Shown: piece by piece, positions 1 through 8,734 of the stretch
Layout: each line of letters opens with the position of its first letter
Numbering within the stretch: the stretch's first letter is position 1
Translations under genes and position numbers: made by a program
Source: Halomonas sp. Y3
Lineage (GTDB): Bacteria; Pseudomonadota; Gammaproteobacteria; Pseudomonadales; Halomonadaceae
DNA length: 64,000 nucleotides
Direction: 5' to 3'
Assembly (NCBI RefSeq): GCF_024137965.1
Contig: NZ_CP099975.1
Coordinates: forward strand, 2,914,001-2,978,000
The notes under the pieces: model-generated
The model's database searches: none
The model's input: only the letters and a program-made list of their open reading frames with translations
Told to the model about the DNA's origin: nothing

Positions 1-131
1 CGCACCAGGGCCTCCTCGATCTGCAGGAGGTCGGTGCGCGCTGGCGCCTCCGCCAGGGCCACCTGGCCGGCCAGGGTCAAGGCGAGGCCGACGAGGCCGG
101 TCGTGAAGGCGTGCGAGAGGGGGCGGGGCAT
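1..131 (-). CDS. Partial exported protein, N-terminus only
   Basis: Only the first 43 codons lie in the window. They begin MPRPLSHAFTTGLVGLAL and contain a typical signal peptide: a basic start, a hydrophobic core, and a likely cleavage after ALA near residue 27. A good ribosome binding site (CAGGAG) sits about 9 bases before the ATG. The rest of the gene is off the left edge, so no function can be named. It is divergent from the TlpA-like gene. Confidence 0.6.
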   Translation of the reverse strand, partial: MPRPLSHAFTTGLVGLALTLAGQVALAEAPARTDLLQIEEALV

Positions 132-319
132 GACAAGAACTCCTGAGCCGAGAATAGACAGAACGTTAGCAGGGTAGCCCAAGACCGGGCGGGGCGACGC
201 GCTTGCGACATAACGCCTCAGCATGGCGCCCCCCGGTGCGCGATAATACTCCGCTAATCCCTGGCTGCCACTCTCGCACGGGCTCTACCGCCACCGGCCC
301 CCTGACACGGAGCGCTTTC

Positions 320-1141
320 ATGCACGGACTCAATCAGAGCATCGCCATCGGCCCGCTCGGCCTCTCCATCGGCCAGCTGCTGCTGGTGCTGGCCTTCTCC
401 ATCGCCCTGCTGGCCGGCGCCCTGATCGGCCGGCGCCACCGCACCCCCACCGCCGACACCCTCTTCAGCCTGCTGTTCGTGGCGCTGATCGGTGCTCGCC
501 TGCTCTTCGTGGCGCGCTACTGGGGCAGCTATGACAGCGCACTCGCCATGCTGGACATTCGCGATGGCGGCTTCGACCCCCTGGGCGGCCTGATCGCAGG
601 CGTCGGCTACGCCCTGTGGCGGCTCTGGAAGGCGCCGCAGCAGCGCGCCGCCCTGAGTGGCGCCCTGCTGGCCGGCGCCTTCACCTGGGGACTCACCGCC
701 GGCCCCCTGCTGCTGCTGGAGACCCAGAGCCGCCCCATGCCGAACACGGCGCTTGCCACCCTGGAGGGCGAGCCCATCGACCTGCCGAGCCTGGCCGAAC
801 GCGAGGCCAAGCCCATGGTGGTCAACCTCTGGGCCACCTGGTGCCCCCCCTGCCGCCGCGAGATGCCGGTCTTCGAGCAGGCCCAGCAGGAGGAGACGGA
901 CATCACCTTCGTCTTCGTCAACCAGGGCGAGGATGTCTCCCTGGTGAACCGTTTCCTCGACCATGAGTCCCTGACCCTGGAGAACGTGCTGCTCGACGCC
1001 CGCAACGCCCTGGGCGATGCTACCGGCGCCATGGCGATGCCGACCACCCTCTACTATGACGCCGAGGGCCGCCTGGTGGATACCCACTTCGGCGAGCTCT
1101 CCCGCGCCACCCTCAACCGCGGGCTTGAGCGCCTGCGCTGA
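320..1141 (+). CDS. Membrane-anchored TlpA-family thiol:disulfide oxidoreductase with Lgt-like N-terminal domain
   Basis: This 273-residue protein has two parts. Residues 1-135 form about four membrane segments and resemble the core of prolipoprotein diacylglyceryl transferase (IGARLLFV, then DGGFDPLGGLIAG). Residues 140-273 are a thioredoxin fold of the TlpA/ResA type with the active site W-C175-P-P-C178 and a cis-proline loop (MAMPTTL). It should act in the periplasm, giving or taking electrons from protein thiols. The ATG at 320 was chosen because upstream codons do not encode a plausible leader. The next gene, a DsbG-like protein, starts 49 bases downstream on the same strand, so the two probably form a redox pair. 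Whether the Lgt-like part has enzymatic activity is doubtful. Confidence 0.85.
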   Translation: MHGLNQSIAIGPLGLSIGQLLLVLAFSIALLAGALIGRRHRTPTADTLFSLLFVALIGARLLFVARYWGSYDSALAMLDIRDGGFDPLGGLIAGVGYALWRLWKAPQQRAALSGALLAGAFTWGLTAGPLLLLETQSRPMPNTALATLEGEPIDLPSLAEREAKPMVVNLWATWCPPCRREMPVFEQAQQEETDITFVFVNQGEDVSLVNRFLDHESLTLENVLLDARNALGDATGAMAMPTTLYYDAEGRLVDTHFGELSRATLNRGLERLR

Positions 1142-1190
1142 GCGGCAGCCCTACCGACACCTTACGACCGACTGCGAGAGATACGCCCCG

Positions 1191-1949
1191 ATGACACCGC
1201 ACCTCCTGCTTCCCGCCGGCGCCCTGGCGCTGGCCCTCATTGCCCCGGCTCAGGCCGACGACCGCTGGCCGGCACCGGTCCAGGCCCTCAGCGACCAGGG
1301 GCTGCAGATCCACGCCGAGTTCGAGGCCCCGGGCGGGCTCACCGGCTACGCCGCCAGCTACGCCACCGGCGAGGTGGCCATCTACCTGACGCCGGACGGC
1401 GAGCATGCCATCGTCGGCACCCTGGTGGACGCCGAGGGCAACGACCTCTCCGATGCGGCCCTGGACGAGCACGTGCGCGCCGCCCAGTTCGCCGAGGTGT
1501 GGGAGCGGCTGGAGCAGAGTCACTGGATCCTCGACGGCGACGCCGAGGCGCCGCGGGTGGTCTACACCTTCACCGACGCCAACTGCCCCTACTGCCGCCA
1601 GTTCTGGGAGGAGGCCCGCCCCTGGGTGGAAGCCGGCGAGGTGCAGCTGCGCCATATCATGATCGGCATCCTCGCCTCCAACAGCCCCGCTAAGGCGGCC
1701 ACCCTGCTGGGCGCCGACGACCCGGCGGCGGCCCTGCACGCCCACAGCAGCAGCGGAGAGGAGATCGCCGCGGCGGCACAGCCCCGGGAGATCGAGGAGC
1801 AGGTCTACGCCAACAACCAGCTCTTCGACGAGCTGGGCCTGATGGCCACGCCCACCACCCTCTATCGGGACGGTGAGCGGGTCGACCGCGCCCAGGGCGT
1901 GCCGAACGCGGAGCGCATGGTCGAGATCATGGGCGGCGAGGCGCCCTGA
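1191..1949 (+). CDS. dsbG: Thiol:disulfide interchange protein, DsbG-like
   Basis: The 252-residue protein starts with a signal peptide (cleavage probably after AQA near residue 20). Residues 25-105 resemble the DsbC/DsbG N-terminal dimerisation domain. Residues 110-250 are a thioredoxin domain with C132-P-Y-C135. CPYC is typical of DsbG, whereas DsbC has CGYC. The cis-proline loop (MATPTTLYRDG) is present. The family acts as a periplasmic chaperone, disulfide isomerase or sulfenic-acid reductase. It follows the membrane TlpA-like gene, which may be its electron partner, and ends at a strong terminator. Confidence 0.85.
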   Translation: MTPHLLLPAGALALALIAPAQADDRWPAPVQALSDQGLQIHAEFEAPGGLTGYAASYATGEVAIYLTPDGEHAIVGTLVDAEGNDLSDAALDEHVRAAQFAEVWERLEQSHWILDGDAEAPRVVYTFTDANCPYCRQFWEEARPWVEAGEVQLRHIMIGILASNSPAKAATLLGADDPAAALHAHSSSGEEIAAAAQPREIEEQVYANNQLFDELGLMATPTTLYRDGERVDRAQGVPNAERMVEIMGGEAP

Positions 1950-1972
1950 CCGCCACCCGACAGGCAACGAAA

Positions 1973-2011
1973 AAACGCCCCGCCCGGCTTAACTGACCGG
2001 GCGGGGCGTTT
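1973..2011. terminator. Bidirectional rho-independent terminator
   Basis: A 15-base perfect inverted repeat (AAACGCCCCGCCCGG, then its complement) surrounds a 9-base loop. It is flanked by A residues on the left and T residues on the right, so it can stop transcription from both the dsbG side and the tsdA side. Confidence 0.9.
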
Positions 2012-2068
2012 GTTTCAGGCCCATCATGATCGCCGGATAACCGGCCAATCGCGCAATGAATTGCGCTC

Positions 2069-3112
2069 CTACCGGGCCTTCAGCTCCTCGAAGCGCGGCA
2101 CGCCGATGTTCCACGGCTTGATGTCGTCGCCCTTCTCGCCCCAGTTGGCGTGATCGGCGAGGATCTCGCCGTTGGGTCCCTCCTGGCCATAGAGCGAGTG
2201 ACGGTGGAAGCTGGGGCCGAAGCGCTCCAGGGTCTCGGCCACGTCGCCGGTATAGCGCGGATCCTGGGGACGCTCCTGGCTGCTCATGTAGTAGGCGATG
2301 TCCCAGGCCTCCTGATCGGAGAGCGACAGCGGCTGACCCAGCGGCATGTTGTTCTTGATGAACCCGGCTGCCGTGTGAACCCGCGCGATGCCGGCACCCC
2401 AGTTGTTGGAGCCGTCCCCCCAGGGCGCCGGGAAGACATACTCGCCGTCCTGGTAGAGGCCTGAGCCGTCCTCGCTGTGGCAGATGGCGCAGTTCTCCAC
2501 GTAGAGCGCCTCGCCATTCTCGTAGCTCAGCTCGTCGGGACGATCCGGCGCCGGGAAACCGCGGCCGTAGATCGGCTGGTCGGGGTACATGGGCGCGCCC
2601 TTGGCCAGCCACTGATGGTAGGCGGTGAGCGCCAGCATGTCGTCGCTGCCATACTCCGGCGGCACGCCGTTCATGGAGTAGGCGAAGCAGCCGGCGATGC
2701 GCTCCTCCAGATTGTTGACGTGATCATTCTTGCCGCGGTAGTTGGGCAGGGTCACCGCGGCGGCCCACACCGGAGCGCTGAAGGGCTGGCGGCCCTCGCC
2801 GAGGTGGCAGCTGGAGCAGTTCATGTCGTTGAAGACGTTCTCGCCGCGCAGCTGCTGGGTGTTGGTGAAGAGGTCATAGCCGCGACGGATGACCGCCTTG
2901 GTCTCCGGATGCAGGTCGGAGGCCTCGAGATCCGCCATGGTGGGCGGAATATGGACCAGCTCGCCCTCCTGGGGGGCCGGATAGCCCAACTCCACCAGGG
3001 TCTGTACCGCGGACGGAAGGGACTCGGCGGCGGCCAGGCCGATGCCGGCCAGCGCGGTGGCGCCAGCCACGGCCAGAGTGGTCCTGCCCAGGTTTGTCCT
3101 GAAATGGTTCAT
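2069..3112 (-). CDS. tsdA: Thiosulfate dehydrogenase TsdA, dihaem cytochrome c
   Basis: The 347-residue periplasmic protein has a signal peptide (residues 1-29). It carries two haem-binding motifs, C99-S-S-C102-H103 and C208-A-I-C211-H212. The segment RIAGCFAYSMNG contains C142, which matches the unusual axial cysteine ligand of haem 1 in TsdA enzymes. M256 in the NNMPLG segment is a likely ligand of haem 2. TsdA oxidises two thiosulfates to tetrathionate (EC 1.8.2.2) and in some species runs in reverse. The start has a GGGGGAG ribosome binding site. It lies 13 bases after tsdB, and the transcript ends at the terminator at 1973-2011. Confidence 0.93.
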   Translation of the reverse strand: MNHFRTNLGRTTLAVAGATALAGIGLAAAESLPSAVQTLVELGYPAPQEGELVHIPPTMADLEASDLHPETKAVIRRGYDLFTNTQQLRGENVFNDMNCSSCHLGEGRQPFSAPVWAAAVTLPNYRGKNDHVNNLEERIAGCFAYSMNGVPPEYGSDDMLALTAYHQWLAKGAPMYPDQPIYGRGFPAPDRPDELSYENGEALYVENCAICHSEDGSGLYQDGEYVFPAPWGDGSNNWGAGIARVHTAAGFIKNNMPLGQPLSLSDQEAWDIAYYMSSQERPQDPRYTGDVAETLERFGPSFHRHSLYGQEGPNGEILADHANWGEKGDDIKPWNIGVPRFEELKAR

Positions 3113-3125
3113 GTTCTGCTCCCCC

Positions 3126-3797
3126 TTATTCGGACGCCACGGACTGGCTGGCCAGCCAGGCGGATACGGCGCGAATGTCCTCGTCGCTCATGCGCTTGGC
3201 CACGGCCCCCATCAGGTTCTGGGGATCATTGCTGCGCTCGTCGGCCTGCCAGGCCCGCAGCTGGCTCTCGATATAGCCGGCGTGCTGGCTGGCGATACCC
3301 GGGAAGTCGCTGCCGACGCCTTCATTGCGGGGGCCGTGACAGCTCTTGCAGGAGACGATGTAGTTGTCCCAGTCGCCGCGCAGGGCCAGCTGCTCGCCGC
3401 GGGCCAGCTGCTCATCCTCGACGTCGCCGCCCTGGGCCTCGGTCACCGGCATCTGGCTGTAGTAGACCGCCACGTCGGCGATCTGCTGATCGTCGAGCAT
3501 GTTGGCGAAGGGCAGCATGCTGGCGTTCTGGCGACGCCCCTCCTTGAAGTCGTGCAGCTGCTTGGCGATATAGTCGGCGTTCATGCCCGCCAGGCGCGGC
3601 CAGGATTCGCCGCCGGGCACGTTCATGCCGCTGCCGTCGGCCTGGTGGCAGGCCATGCAGACCCCTGCCGCCGCCTGGCCGCGCTCGGCGTCGCCTTCCA
3701 GCGCCACGGCCTGACCGGCGGCCAGGCCGATGCCCAGCAGCAGGCCGAGCCCGCCCGTGATTCTCTTGCTGGTCCCCATGCTCCTCTGGTAGGACAT
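3126..3797 (-). CDS. tsdB: Dihaem cytochrome c4-like electron acceptor, TsdB
   Basis: The 223-residue exported protein contains two cytochrome c domains, with C47-M-A-C50-H51 and C150-K-S-C153-H154. Length and layout match the cytochrome c4-type TsdB proteins found next to or fused with TsdA, which take electrons from the dehydrogenase and pass them to the terminal oxidase. The ATG at 3797 was chosen because GAGGGG lies 7 bases upstream. An earlier ATG at 3812 overlaps that site. The gene lies 40 bases after the sensor kinase, and a short C4-GCAA-G4 hairpin sits in that gap. Confidence 0.9.
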   Translation of the reverse strand: MSYQRSMGTSKRITGGLGLLLGIGLAAGQAVALEGDAERGQAAAGVCMACHQADGSGMNVPGGESWPRLAGMNADYIAKQLHDFKEGRRQNASMLPFANMLDDQQIADVAVYYSQMPVTEAQGGDVEDEQLARGEQLALRGDWDNYIVSCKSCHGPRNEGVGSDFPGIASQHAGYIESQLRAWQADERSNDPQNLMGAVAKRMSDEDIRAVSAWLASQSVASE

Positions 3798-3837
3798 AGC
3801 GGTTCCCCTCATCTTGTCATCGGCCCCTTGCGGGGGT

Positions 3838-5157
3838 TTATCGACCCGCCGTGACCGGAAAGGTCAGGCGGGCTTCCAGTCCGTCTCCCTCGGGACGGAC
3901 ATACGCCAGTCGGCCAGCGAAGCGCTCGGCGATGGCCACCACGATGGCCAGCCCCAGCCCGCTGCCCTGCTGCTTGCTGGCCCGCCAGAAGCGGCGGGAC
4001 ATCTGTTCGAGCGCCTTCTCGTCGACGCCGGGACCGCGGTCGCGCACCCTGAAGGTGAACTCGCCGGCGGCGCTGTCCAGCTCCCCCTGCAGGGTGACCC
4101 GCGCAGCCCCACCGCCGTGACGCAGGGCGTTGTCCACCAGGTTGCGCAGGGCGGTCACCGCCAGCTCACGGGGCAGCGCCAGCTCCGCCTCGGGCCAGCG
4201 CTCGGGCAGCTCGAAGCGCTGCGGGTCGGCGCCGGTATCGCGCAGCGCCAGCTCCACCACATCGGCCACCCGGGTGCGCTCGCCATCCTCGAAGGCCACC
4301 CGCCCCTCGACCCGGGCCAGCATCAGCAGCTGGTCGAGGATTCGTGACAGGCGCCCCACCCCCTCCTCGGCATGGGCCAGGGACCGGCGGGCCGCCTCCC
4401 CCTCCACCCGGCCGGCCACCTGCAGGTGGGTCTTGATGGCGGTGAGCGGGGTCTTGAGCTCATGGGCGGCATCGTTGGTGAAGCGCTGCTCCCGAACGAT
4501 GGCCTGCTGGATCCGCGCCAGCAGGCCGTTGAGCGTCTCGATCAGCGGCTTGATCTCCATCGGCACCCCGTAGGTCGCCACCGGGGCCAGGGCATCCGGA
4601 TGGCGCCGCGCCAGGGACTGACGCAGCCGGGAGAGCGGCGCCAGGCCGCGCACCACGCCCAGCCAGAGCGCCGCCATGCTGCCCAGCAGCGCCACGGCGA
4701 AGGGCACCACCGCCACCTTGAAGACGTCGGCCAGCAGCTGGTCGCGCTCATCCATGCGGTCGGCGGTGGTGATGGTCAGCCCGCCCCGCTCATAGGTGAA
4801 GACCCGCCAGGTCACCCCGCCCTCCTCACGAAAGGCATGGCCCCGCTCCCCCGGGGCCAGGATGGTCTCCAGGTCGGTATGGGTGCGAGCCATGATCTCG
4901 CCCCGGGGCGAGTGCACCTGGCAGGCCAGCCCCTCGATGGGCGGAATCGACAGCGCCCGGCGGTCCGCCTCGAGCCACACCTCCTCGGGGAGCTGGGCCA
5001 TCAGCCCGGCCACCATCCGCGCCGACTGGGCCAGGCGCTGGTCCAGGGTGGCCACGAACTGCTCCTCGAGGTCGCGCATCAGCCAGGCCGCCGCCAGCCC
5101 CCACAGCAGGGCAAGCGTCAGCCCCAGGGTCAGCAGCAGTCGGGTGCGCAGGCTCAT
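3838..5157 (-). CDS. Sensor histidine kinase, QseC/PmrB type
   Basis: The 439-residue kinase has a transmembrane segment at residues 7-27, a periplasmic sensor region (about 28-145), a second membrane segment (147-168) and a HAMP-like linker. The phosphoacceptor is H232 in the HELKTP box. An N box (LRNLVDNALRHGG) and G boxes (DRGPGVD, GSGLGLAI) form the ATPase domain. Start and stop overlap: its ATG shares four bases with the stop of the response regulator. It is followed directly by tsdB-tsdA, so the pair probably senses a signal linked to thiosulfate or tetrathionate. The sensor region gives no clue to the ligand. Confidence 0.92.
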   Translation of the reverse strand: MSLRTRLLLTLGLTLALLWGLAAAWLMRDLEEQFVATLDQRLAQSARMVAGLMAQLPEEVWLEADRRALSIPPIEGLACQVHSPRGEIMARTHTDLETILAPGERGHAFREEGGVTWRVFTYERGGLTITTADRMDERDQLLADVFKVAVVPFAVALLGSMAALWLGVVRGLAPLSRLRQSLARRHPDALAPVATYGVPMEIKPLIETLNGLLARIQQAIVREQRFTNDAAHELKTPLTAIKTHLQVAGRVEGEAARRSLAHAEEGVGRLSRILDQLLMLARVEGRVAFEDGERTRVADVVELALRDTGADPQRFELPERWPEAELALPRELAVTALRNLVDNALRHGGGAARVTLQGELDSAAGEFTFRVRDRGPGVDEKALEQMSRRFWRASKQQGSGLGLAIVVAIAERFAGRLAYVRPEGDGLEARLTFPVTAGR

Positions 5158-5849
5158 GAGCTGCCCCCCTCCCCCGGCGGCGCTGGCGCCGAGGGCTTGC
5201 CCAGCCGATAGCCAAGCCCCCGTACCGTTTCGATCACCTGGCTGCCAAGCTTGCGGCGCAGGTGATGGATGTGGACGTTGAGGGCGTTGCTCTCCACCTC
5301 GTCGTTCATGCCGTAGAGGCTGTCCTTGAGCTGGTCGGCGGAGAGCACGCTGCGGGGCGACTGCAGGAAGGTCTCCAGCAGCACCAGCTCGCGACGCGAC
5401 AGCGCGACCGGCCGTCCATCCAGGGTGACCTCCCGGGCCACCGGGTCGAGGCAGAGGGCGCCATGCTCGATCAGCGATCGCGAGCGACCCGCGGCCCGGC
5501 GCAGCAGCGCCTGCAGCCGCGCCACCAGCTCATCGAGATCGAAGGGCTTGATCAGGTAGTCGTCCGCTCCACCCTGCAGGCCCGACACGCGGTCCTGCAC
5601 GCTGTCCCGGGCGGTCAGTACCAGCACCGGTGTGGTCACGCCGGTAGCACGCCACTCCTCGAGCAGGTCGAGGCCATCGCCGTCGGGCAGGCCACGGTCG
5701 AGAATCACCACGTCGCTGGCCACCGCCTCGAGGGCGCTACGCGCCTCGGCCATGGTCATCACGTGGTCGACCACGAAGTCGTGGACGGTCAGGCCGGCCT
5801 GGATCCCGGAGGCTACCAGGGCGTCATCCTCGATCAGCAGTACGTGCAT
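5154..5849 (-). CDS. OmpR-family response regulator, QseB/PmrA type
   Basis: The 231-residue regulator has a receiver domain (residues 1-115; acidic pocket E7-D8-D9, phosphoacceptor D51, K about 101) and an OmpR/PhoB winged-helix domain (about 125-220). The segment DEVESNALNVHIHHLRRKLG is characteristic of the QseB/PmrA/TctD group. The ATG at 5849 is preceded by GAGGA. It is the first gene of a probable operon of regulator, kinase, tsdB and tsdA. A TTAA direct repeat upstream suggests self-control. Confidence 0.93.
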   Translation of the reverse strand: MHVLLIEDDALVASGIQAGLTVHDFVVDHVMTMAEARSALEAVASDVVILDRGLPDGDGLDLLEEWRATGVTTPVLVLTARDSVQDRVSGLQGGADDYLIKPFDLDELVARLQALLRRAAGRSRSLIEHGALCLDPVAREVTLDGRPVALSRRELVLLETFLQSPRSVLSADQLKDSLYGMNDEVESNALNVHIHHLRRKLGSQVIETVRGLGYRLGKPSAPAPPGEGGSS

Positions 5850-5891
5850 GAGATGGAATCCTCGTCTTGGGGCGCATCGTGGCACCCGTGA

Positions 5892-5908
5892 ATTAAGCCG
5901 TCGTTAAC
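5892..5908 (-). promoter_or_regulatory. PmrA/QseB-type operator candidate upstream of the regulator
   Basis: Read on the minus strand this is GTTAAC-GACGG-CTTAAT. Two TTAA cores lie exactly 11 bases apart, the helical spacing used by PmrA/QseB-type regulators (YTTAAK-N5-YTTAAK). It lies about 43 bases before the regulator's start codon, close to where a -35 region would be. Self-control by the adjacent regulator is inference. Confidence 0.5.
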
Positions 5909-5974
5909 CTACGACCAGAGTCCAAGCCAACCGCCGGCGAGCTTGTCCCAGATCATGGTATCCGGCACAAACGC

Positions 5975-6008
5975 AAGCGTCCCCGCCGTTTCCACGGCGG
6001 GGACGCTT
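5975..6008. terminator. Strong hairpin between sulfur-transport and regulator genes
   Basis: A 15-base perfect stem (AAGCGTCCCCGCCGT and its complement) encloses a 4-base loop. The T-run is short on both sides. It lies 38 bases after the last YeeE gene on the minus strand and probably ends that transcript. Confidence 0.8.
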
Positions 6009-6045
6009 TAGGGGCGGACCGTGATGGCCCGCGCTCAGGGAAGAC

Positions 6046-6474
6046 TTACCCTCTGGCGGGTATTGCCCTGGCCAGGAACCAGCCGGCGACCATCGCCACC
6101 AGCATGGCGGCCAGCGGTGCGGTCAGCCCGCCGATGGAGGCCAGGGCCGGGCCCGGGCAGTAGCCGGAGAGCCCCCAGCCGATGCCGAACAGGGCGGCAC
6201 CGCCGATCAGGCGGCCATCGAGATCCTGGCGGGTAGGGAGCTGGAAGGCCTCGCCATAGACCGGGGCCGTGCGCTTGAAGGCGAGGCGGTAGCCGATGAA
6301 GTTGGTGACCACGGCCCCGCCGAGCACGAACATCAGGGTCGGGTCCCAGGCGCCGAAGAGGTCCAGGAAGCCCAGCACCCGGGCCGGATCGGTCATGCCG
6401 GAGACGCCGACCCCCAGGCCGAACAGCAGGCCGGCGATATAGCCCATCACTGGTTTCAAGGTCGAGGCCTTCAT
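6046..6474 (-). CDS. YeeE/YedE-family sulfur transporter subunit (DUF6691)
   Basis: This 142-residue membrane protein has about four helices. It shows the family features GLGVGVSGMTDPARVLGF near the N-terminus and GIGWGLSGYCPGPAL near the middle. The conserved Cys in the second segment is typical of the YeeE/TsuA thiosulfate-uptake family, where Cys residues pass the substrate through the membrane. The gene overlaps the preceding half-transporter by four bases (ATGA), so the two halves are probably made together and assemble into one full-length YeeE-like unit. Confidence 0.88.
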   Translation of the reverse strand: MKASTLKPVMGYIAGLLFGLGVGVSGMTDPARVLGFLDLFGAWDPTLMFVLGGAVVTNFIGYRLAFKRTAPVYGEAFQLPTRQDLDGRLIGGAALFGIGWGLSGYCPGPALASIGGLTAPLAAMLVAMVAGWFLARAIPARG

Positions 6475-6932
6475 GCGCCACCTCCGATCAGATGCCGAAC
6501 CACATAGACGGTAATGATCGCCGCCACCAGAAAGGTCAGGGTCGCCACCAGGGAGCGCGGCGACAGCCTCGAGAGACCGCAGACGCCGTGACCGCTGGTG
6601 CAGCCGCTGCCGATGCCGGTGCCCACGCCCACCAGCAGGCCGGCAACGAGCATGACCGCCACACCGCCGGCGGGGGCGCCGATCACCTCGCCGGGAGCAC
6701 CGGCAACGTTGCCCAGCCCCCCGCCGAGCAGCATCAGCAGGATGGGGCCGCTGATCAGCCCCAGCAGGAAGGTGAGCCGCCAGGCGCTGTCGCCCTTGGG
6801 TCGAGCGGTGACAAGGCTGCCGACGATGCCGCTGATGCCGGCGATGCGGCCCAGGGTGGCCATCAGCCAGGTGGCGGACAGGCCGATCAGGATACCGCCG
6901 GCCAGCCCAGACAGGGATGCGCTCCAGTCCAC
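6471..6932 (-). CDS. YeeE/YedE-family sulfur transporter subunit
   Basis: The 153-residue membrane protein is the partner half of the split YeeE/YedE transporter. It has about four membrane helices and the signature [19 protein letters not shown], with Cys residues expected in the transport path. It starts with GTG at 6932 behind AAGGAG. The order SulP, YeeE-A, YeeE-B on one strand suggests import or export of sulfur compounds produced or used by the neighbouring persulfide enzymes. Confidence 0.88.
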   Translation of the reverse strand: MDWSASLSGLAGGILIGLSATWLMATLGRIAGISGIVGSLVTARPKGDSAWRLTFLLGLISGPILLMLLGGGLGNVAGAPGEVIGAPAGGVAVMLVAGLLVGVGTGIGSGCTSGHGVCGLSRLSPRSLVATLTFLVAAIITVYVVRHLIGGGA

Positions 6933-6976
6933 GTTTTTCTTGCTCCTTTGCGTTCAGGGTTGTTGATCAGGGACCT

Positions 6977-8731
6977 TCAGGTGGCCCGCAGGGCGCCACA
7001 GGGCCGGGACAGCGGGGCATCGCTCTCGCCGCGCAGCTCTCGCCAGGCGTCATAGGTGCTCAGGTAGACCTTGCCGGTCATCTCGTGACAGAACTCGGTG
7101 TGCTCCAGCCGGTCCATCACCGGGCCCTTGACCTCGGCCAGGTGCAGGCAGACGCCGGAGTCCCTGAGCCGGGCGTTGATCGCCTCCAGGCTCTCCAGCG
7201 CCGAGGCGTCGATGACGTTGACCGCCTGGCAGGCCAGCACGATGTGCTCGAGGCCGGGCTGACGCGTCGCCAGCGCCATCACGGTGTCCTCCAGGTAGCG
7301 GGCGTTGGCGAAGTAGAGGCTCTCGTCGACCCGCAGGATCACCAGCCGCTCATCGGTCTCCACCGCGTGGCGCTGGACGTTGCGAAAGTGCTCGGTGCCC
7401 GGTACCCGCCCCACCACGGCGCTGTGCGGCCGGCTGGTGCGGTAGAGGTGCAGCGCCAGGGAGAGGCCGACACCGACCATGATACCGCTTTCGACGCCGT
7501 GCCCCAGGGTCACCACGATGGTCGCCAGCATGGCGGCGAAATCGCTGCGGGAGTAGGACCAGGTGCGCCGGATCGCCCCCAGGTCCACCAGGGAGAGCAC
7601 CGCCACGATGATGGTCGCCGCCAGGGTGGCGATGGGCAGGTAGGCGATCAGGGGGGTGAGCAGCAGCGCCGCCGCCATGATACCGACGGCGGTGAAGGCA
7701 CCGGCGGCCGGGGTCTCGGCGCCCGCATCGAAGTTCACCACCGAGCGCGAGAAACCGCCGGTCACCGGCATGCCGCCGGTGAAGGAAGCCGCGATATTGG
7801 AGGTGCCGAGCCCCACCAGCTCCTGGTCGGGGTCGATGCGCTGGCGCCGCTTGGCGGCCAGGGTCTGCCCCACCGATACCGACTCCACGAAGCCCACGAT
7901 GCTGATCAGCAGCGCCGCCACGAAGAGCTGGCTCCAGAGCCCGCTGTCGAAGCCGGGCAAGGTCAGGGGCGGCAGGCCCGCGGGCACGCTGCCGACCACG
8001 GCCACGCCGCGCTCGTCGAGCCCGAGCCCCCAGGCGGCCAGGGTGGTCACCGCCACGGCGAGGATGGGCGCCGCCTTGGTGAGCATGTCCGCCGACCGCC
8101 CCGGCACGCCCAGGCGCAGCAGCGACGGCTTGAGCCAGCGCCTCGCGGCATACAGAAAGGCCAGCACGCCGACGCCGATCAGCAGGGTCGGCAGGTTCAC
8201 GCTGCCCAGGTTGGCCCCCAGGCTGAGCAACAGGTCCAGCAGGTTATGGCCGCTCGCCTCGACGCCGATCACATGCTTGAGCTGACTGGCCGCGATGATC
8301 AGGCCCGAAGCGGTAATAAAGCCGGAGATCACCGGATGGCTGAGGAAGTTGGCCAGAAAGCCGAGCCTGGCGATACCCATCAGCGTCAGGATCAGCCCCG
8401 ACATCAGCGCCAGCACCAGGGCCGCCCCCAGGTACTCGGGGCTCCCCTGGGGAGCGATCTGGCCGACCGCGGCCGCCGTCATCAGCGACACCACCGCCAC
8501 CGGCCCCACTGCCAGGGTGCGGCTGGTGCCGAAGACGGCATAGACCACCAGCGGCGCGATGCTGGCATAGAGGCCCACCTCGGGAGGCAGGCCGGCCAGC
8601 ATGGCGTAGGCCAGCGACTGCGGGATCAGCATGATGGTGACGATCACCGCCGCCAGCAGGTCGCTGCCCAGGGTGGCCCGCCCATAGCCGGGCAGCCACT
8701 GCAGGATGGGCAGATAGCGCTTCGGGTTCAT
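6977..8731 (-). CDS. SulP-family anion (sulfate) transporter with STAS domain
   Basis: The 584-residue protein has the SulP signature near the N-terminus (residues 20-50: GSDLLAAVIVTIMLIPQSLA, then GLPPEVGLYAS). About 10-12 membrane helices extend to roughly residue 420, and a cytoplasmic STAS domain occupies the last 130 residues. SulP proteins carry sulfate, bicarbonate or other anions. Here the context of thiosulfate and persulfide oxidation favours sulfate, perhaps export of the end product. It starts 4 bases from the stop of the upstream gene. Confidence 0.92.
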   Translation of the reverse strand: MNPKRYLPILQWLPGYGRATLGSDLLAAVIVTIMLIPQSLAYAMLAGLPPEVGLYASIAPLVVYAVFGTSRTLAVGPVAVVSLMTAAAVGQIAPQGSPEYLGAALVLALMSGLILTLMGIARLGFLANFLSHPVISGFITASGLIIAASQLKHVIGVEASGHNLLDLLLSLGANLGSVNLPTLLIGVGVLAFLYAARRWLKPSLLRLGVPGRSADMLTKAAPILAVAVTTLAAWGLGLDERGVAVVGSVPAGLPPLTLPGFDSGLWSQLFVAALLISIVGFVESVSVGQTLAAKRRQRIDPDQELVGLGTSNIAASFTGGMPVTGGFSRSVVNFDAGAETPAAGAFTAVGIMAAALLLTPLIAYLPIATLAATIIVAVLSLVDLGAIRRTWSYSRSDFAAMLATIVVTLGHGVESGIMVGVGLSLALHLYRTSRPHSAVVGRVPGTEHFRNVQRHAVETDERLVILRVDESLYFANARYLEDTVMALATRQPGLEHIVLACQAVNVIDASALESLEAINARLRDSGVCLHLAEVKGPVMDRLEHTEFCHEMTGKVYLSTYDAWRELRGESDAPLSRPCGALRAT

Positions 8732-8734
8732 GGC

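Noticed and set aside
3824..3835. CCCC-GCAA-GGGG hairpin between the kinase and tsdB as a terminator
   Set aside because: The stem is only four pairs with no T-run; the genes seem to be co-transcribed.
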